Positions 15,536 to 17,077 of a stretch of DNA of 17,077 nt are shown here, one piece after another; positions within the stretch are counted from its first letter, which is position 1; each line of letters starts with the position of its first letter. The DNA is from Pseudomonadota bacterium (GTDB lineage: Bacteria > Pseudomonadota > Alphaproteobacteria > Acetobacterales > Acetobacteraceae), in contig JAKBAQ010000031.1 of the NCBI GenBank assembly GCA_021808985.1, positions 1 through 17,077 on the forward strand, written 5' to 3'. The notes beneath the pieces were generated by a model, which saw only the letters and a program-made list of their open reading frames with translations, did no database searches and was not told where the DNA came from. A program made the translations under genes and the position numbers.

Positions 15536-15550
15536 TGATAGTCATTCTCA
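15536..15550. promoter_or_regulatory. Fur-like box 1
   Basis: TGATAGTCATTCTCA, or TGAGAATGACTATCA on the other strand, fits the 7-1-7 Fur pattern TGATAAT-n-ATTATCA with three mismatches. It also matches TGA-N9-TCA, the iron-responsive operator described for RirA in rhizobia. The binding protein is therefore uncertain. Confidence 0.5.
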
Positions 15551-15567
15551 ATAACGTTTAGTTATAT

Positions 15568-15582
15568 TGATAATCATTCGCA
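15568..15582. promoter_or_regulatory. Fur-like box 2
   Basis: TGATAATCATTCGCA, or TGCGAATGATTATCA on the other strand, has one perfect Fur half-site and a second half close to consensus. It lies 32 bp (about three helical turns) from box 1. An inverted repeat ATAAC-GTTTA-GTTAT (15551-15565) fills the space between them. Confidence 0.6.
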
Positions 15583-15626
15583 AATGCGTGGCGGGCGGCG
15601 GGGCGTGGCCGGGCGGGGGTGAAAAA

Positions 15627-15654
15627 AACCCGGGATGGCGGAGCATCCCGGGTT
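15627..15654 (-). terminator. Rho-independent terminator downstream of korB
   Basis: AACCCGGGATG and CATCCCGGGTT form a perfect 11-bp stem with a six-base loop. In the minus direction it is followed by a run of seven T. It lies about 170 bases past the korB stop, so the kor transcript would include the hairpin element between them. Confidence 0.88.
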
Positions 15655-15681
15655 GGTGAGCGGATGATATGGCGGGGGAAA

Positions 15682-15795
15682 GTTTTTTGGGGCCTGGCCC
15701 TTTTTTACAAAAAAGGGCCAGACTCTTGGGGAGCTTTTTATGAAAAGCTCCCCAAGCCCCGCAAAATTTTTAATTATACAAAATTTTTAATTATA
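15682..15795. repeat. Composite intergenic element: two perfect hairpins and a 17-bp tandem repeat
   Basis: After GTTTTTTGGGG comes hairpin 1 (15694-15721: CTGGCCCTTTTTT, loop AC, perfect 13-bp complement). Hairpin 2 follows (15725-15756: CTTGGGGAGCTTTT, loop TATG, perfect 14-bp complement). GGGGC before hairpin 1 and GCCCC after hairpin 2 can close an outer stem, giving a three-way junction. Two tandem copies of CAAAATTTTTAATTATA follow (15762-15778 and 15779-15795). It resembles a palindromic intergenic repeat family; in the kor transcript it would form a structured 3' region. Confidence 0.75.
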
Positions 15796-15826
15796 TCAGT
15801 GTGCTGGTTAGCCGGCTTAGACCGGG

Positions 15827-16882
15827 TTAGCGCAGGCTGGCGTTCAGCTTGTCAAGCGCGGCGGAACCGGGGCAGAGGGTGGCCTCGGTGAGGGCGTTGA
15901 GGGGGGTTGCCGTGGTTTTGAGGTAGCAGTGCATCTCTTCGGGTTCGGGGTCCCGGTAGAGCAGGCCGGTGACGATTTCACCCTTGGCGTGGTGGTGCTG
16001 CAGGAAGCCCAGGGCCTCGGCGCGGCTGCTGATGTCATAATCACCCGCGAGCTTGCGCAGGCGAAGCAGCGAGCCGTCATGCTGCTCGACGACTTCCACT
16101 GCGCCGGGGGCGTAGTCAACCGTGATTTCATCGCGCCCGGTGATGACATCGAGCATGTTCACCGCCTCGTTGTGCTCGCGCACATAGTCGAAGCTCTTGG
16201 TGGAGCCCTGGTGGTTGTTGAAGGTGACGCAGGGGGAGATACAGTCAATGAAGGCGGCGCCGGGATGCGCCAGGGCGGCCTGGATCAGCGGGACGAGCTG
16301 GGCTTTGTCGCCCGAGAAGCTGCGGGCGACAAAGCTGGCGCCGAGCTGGATGGCCATGCTGACAAGGTCGATCGCCTCGTCGTTATTGGCGATGCCGCGC
16401 TTGCTTTTGGCGCCTTTGTCAGCCGTGGCGGAGAACTGGCCCTTGGTGAGGCCGTATACGCCGTTATTCTCGACGATATAGACCATGTTGACGCCGCGGC
16501 GCATGGAGTGGGCGAACTGGCCGAGGCCGATGGAGGCGGAGTCACCATCGCCGGAGACGCCGAGATAAATCAGGTCCCGGTTGGCGAGGTTGGCGCCGGT
16601 GAGGACGGAGGGCATGCGCCCGTGCACGGAGTTGAAGCCGTGAGAGTTGCCCAGGAAGTAGGTGGGCGTTTTGGAGGAGCAGCCGATGCCGGAGAGCTTG
16701 GCGATGCGGTGGGGGGGCAGCTCCATCTGGAAGCAGGCATGGACGATGGCCGCCGAGATGGAATCATGCCCGCAGCCGGCGCAGAGGGTGGAGATGGCGC
16801 CCTCATAGTCGCGCCGCGTGTAGCCAAGCCCGTTGGGGAGCAGGCCGGGATGGTGCAGCTTGGGTTTGGGCAGAAAGCTCAT
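15827..16882 (-). CDS. korB: 2-oxoglutarate/2-oxoacid:ferredoxin oxidoreductase subunit beta
   Basis: This is the thiamine-diphosphate subunit of a 2-oxoacid:ferredoxin oxidoreductase, which interconverts 2-oxoglutarate (or a related acid) and succinyl-CoA with ferredoxin. The 351 residues show TLCAGCGHDS with C34 and C37, SGIGCSSKTP with C68 and SPCVTFN with C218, the usual set for one [4Fe-4S] cluster. The diphosphate/Mg motif GVSGDGDSASIGLGQF (108-123) ends its site in ENNGVYGLTKGQFS (138-151). GLTKGQ and the KorA-like partner point to 2-oxoglutarate rather than pyruvate. GAGGAG precedes the ATG, and the start overlaps korA by four bases (ATGA). Confidence 0.94.
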   Translation of the reverse strand: MSFLPKPKLHHPGLLPNGLGYTRRDYEGAISTLCAGCGHDSISAAIVHACFQMELPPHRIAKLSGIGCSSKTPTYFLGNSHGFNSVHGRMPSVLTGANLANRDLIYLGVSGDGDSASIGLGQFAHSMRRGVNMVYIVENNGVYGLTKGQFSATADKGAKSKRGIANNDEAIDLVSMAIQLGASFVARSFSGDKAQLVPLIQAALAHPGAAFIDCISPCVTFNNHQGSTKSFDYVREHNEAVNMLDVITGRDEITVDYAPGAVEVVEQHDGSLLRLRKLAGDYDISSRAEALGFLQHHHAKGEIVTGLLYRDPEPEEMHCYLKTTATPLNALTEATLCPGSAALDKLNASLR

Positions 16883-17077
16883 GAGGCGCTCCTCTCAAAA
16901 GACCGGGCCGCGAGCGAGGGGTGGCCTTTGATTTTGCCGGCGATCTGGCGCGCGGTGATGGGCGAGCCGTCATAATGCAGGATTTTGGGCAGGCGGGCGG
17001 GGTCGATCTCCAGCTCGTTGACCAGCAGGGTGCGCAGCTGGGCGTCACGGTTCTGCTCGACGACGAAGACTTTCTCA
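16879..17077 (-). CDS. korA: 2-oxoacid:ferredoxin oxidoreductase subunit alpha, C-terminal end (start outside window)
   Basis: Only the last 65 codons are in the window; the frame is open to the edge (first full codon at 17076-17074). They read EKVFVVEQNRDAQLRTLL and then KILHYDGSPITARQIAGKI, the characteristic tail of KorA-type alpha subunits, which carry the fused gamma and alpha regions. The stop TGA overlaps the korB start as ATGA, so the two subunits are translationally coupled. The substrate is not decided by this fragment alone. Confidence 0.88.
   Translation of the reverse strand, partial: EKVFVVEQNRDAQLRTLLVNELEIDPARLPKILHYDGSPITARQIAGKIKGHPSLAARSFERSAS

Noticed and set aside
15342..15585. 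CRISPR array or satellite repeat in the A+T-rich tract
   Set aside because: The repeated units are only five to seven bases, with irregular spacing beyond the first three; there are no conserved repeat-spacer units and no cas genes.
15619..15891. 90-codon plus-strand frame across the kor terminator and hairpin element
   Set aside because: It runs through a terminator, two perfect hairpins and the tandem repeat, then into korB antisense. It lacks a convincing ribosome-binding site.

Overview
The window is GC-rich chromosomal DNA, probably from an alphaproteobacterium and possibly from the Acetobacteraceae (acetic acid bacteria and acidophilic relatives). This assignment is an inference. It rests on the sulfite-reduction block (DUF2849, CysI, DUF934), which is a typical alphaproteobacterial arrangement, on the complete cyo quinol-oxidase operon beside 2-oxoacid:ferredoxin oxidoreductase genes, and on T-rich hairpin repeats between genes. 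No phage, insertion sequence, tRNA, rRNA or CRISPR array was seen.

Left half (1-8006, all plus strand). It starts inside a YahK-type zinc alcohol dehydrogenase. Then come a small DUF1330 protein, the folate enzyme FolB, the excision nuclease UvrC, a DUF535 (VirK/YbjX-like) protein, the acyl-CoA-dehydrogenase-like alkylation-response protein AidB, and a Sad-type succinate-semialdehyde dehydrogenase. These look like mostly independent housekeeping, redox and DNA-repair genes rather than one pathway. Two have visible local signals: a perfect DnaA box just before uvrC, and a TATAAT element plus strong ribosome-binding site before aidB.

Right half (8179-17077, all minus strand). Read in the direction of transcription there are three units. 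(i) A partial KorA and a complete KorB (ATGA overlap) form a 2-oxoglutarate/2-oxoacid:ferredoxin oxidoreductase, ending in a hairpin-rich 3' region and a strong terminator. (ii) cyoA-cyoB-cyoC-cyoD encode the four subunits of a bo3-type quinol oxidase. They are preceded by a 34-codon leader ORF that has the best ribosome-binding site of the operon and is coupled to cyoA by an ATGA overlap, and they end at a strong terminator. (iii) A CysI-type sulfite reductase carries an N-terminal DUF2849 domain and overlaps the following DUF934 gene; this unit is for assimilatory sulfite reduction. The plus- and minus-strand blocks converge around 8007-8178, where two perfect palindromes probably act as terminators.

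The least explained part is 15208-15826, between cyo and kor. It holds a stretch of about 18% GC (15361-15540, counted by eye), two Fur-like boxes 32 bp apart with no protein gene next to them, and a composite element of two perfect hairpins plus a 17-bp tandem repeat. A shortened relative of that element lies after the DUF535 gene. Other points of interest are the cyo leader ORF, the DUF2849-CysI fusion, and a five-copy heptamer with G-quadruplex potential in the cysI leader.
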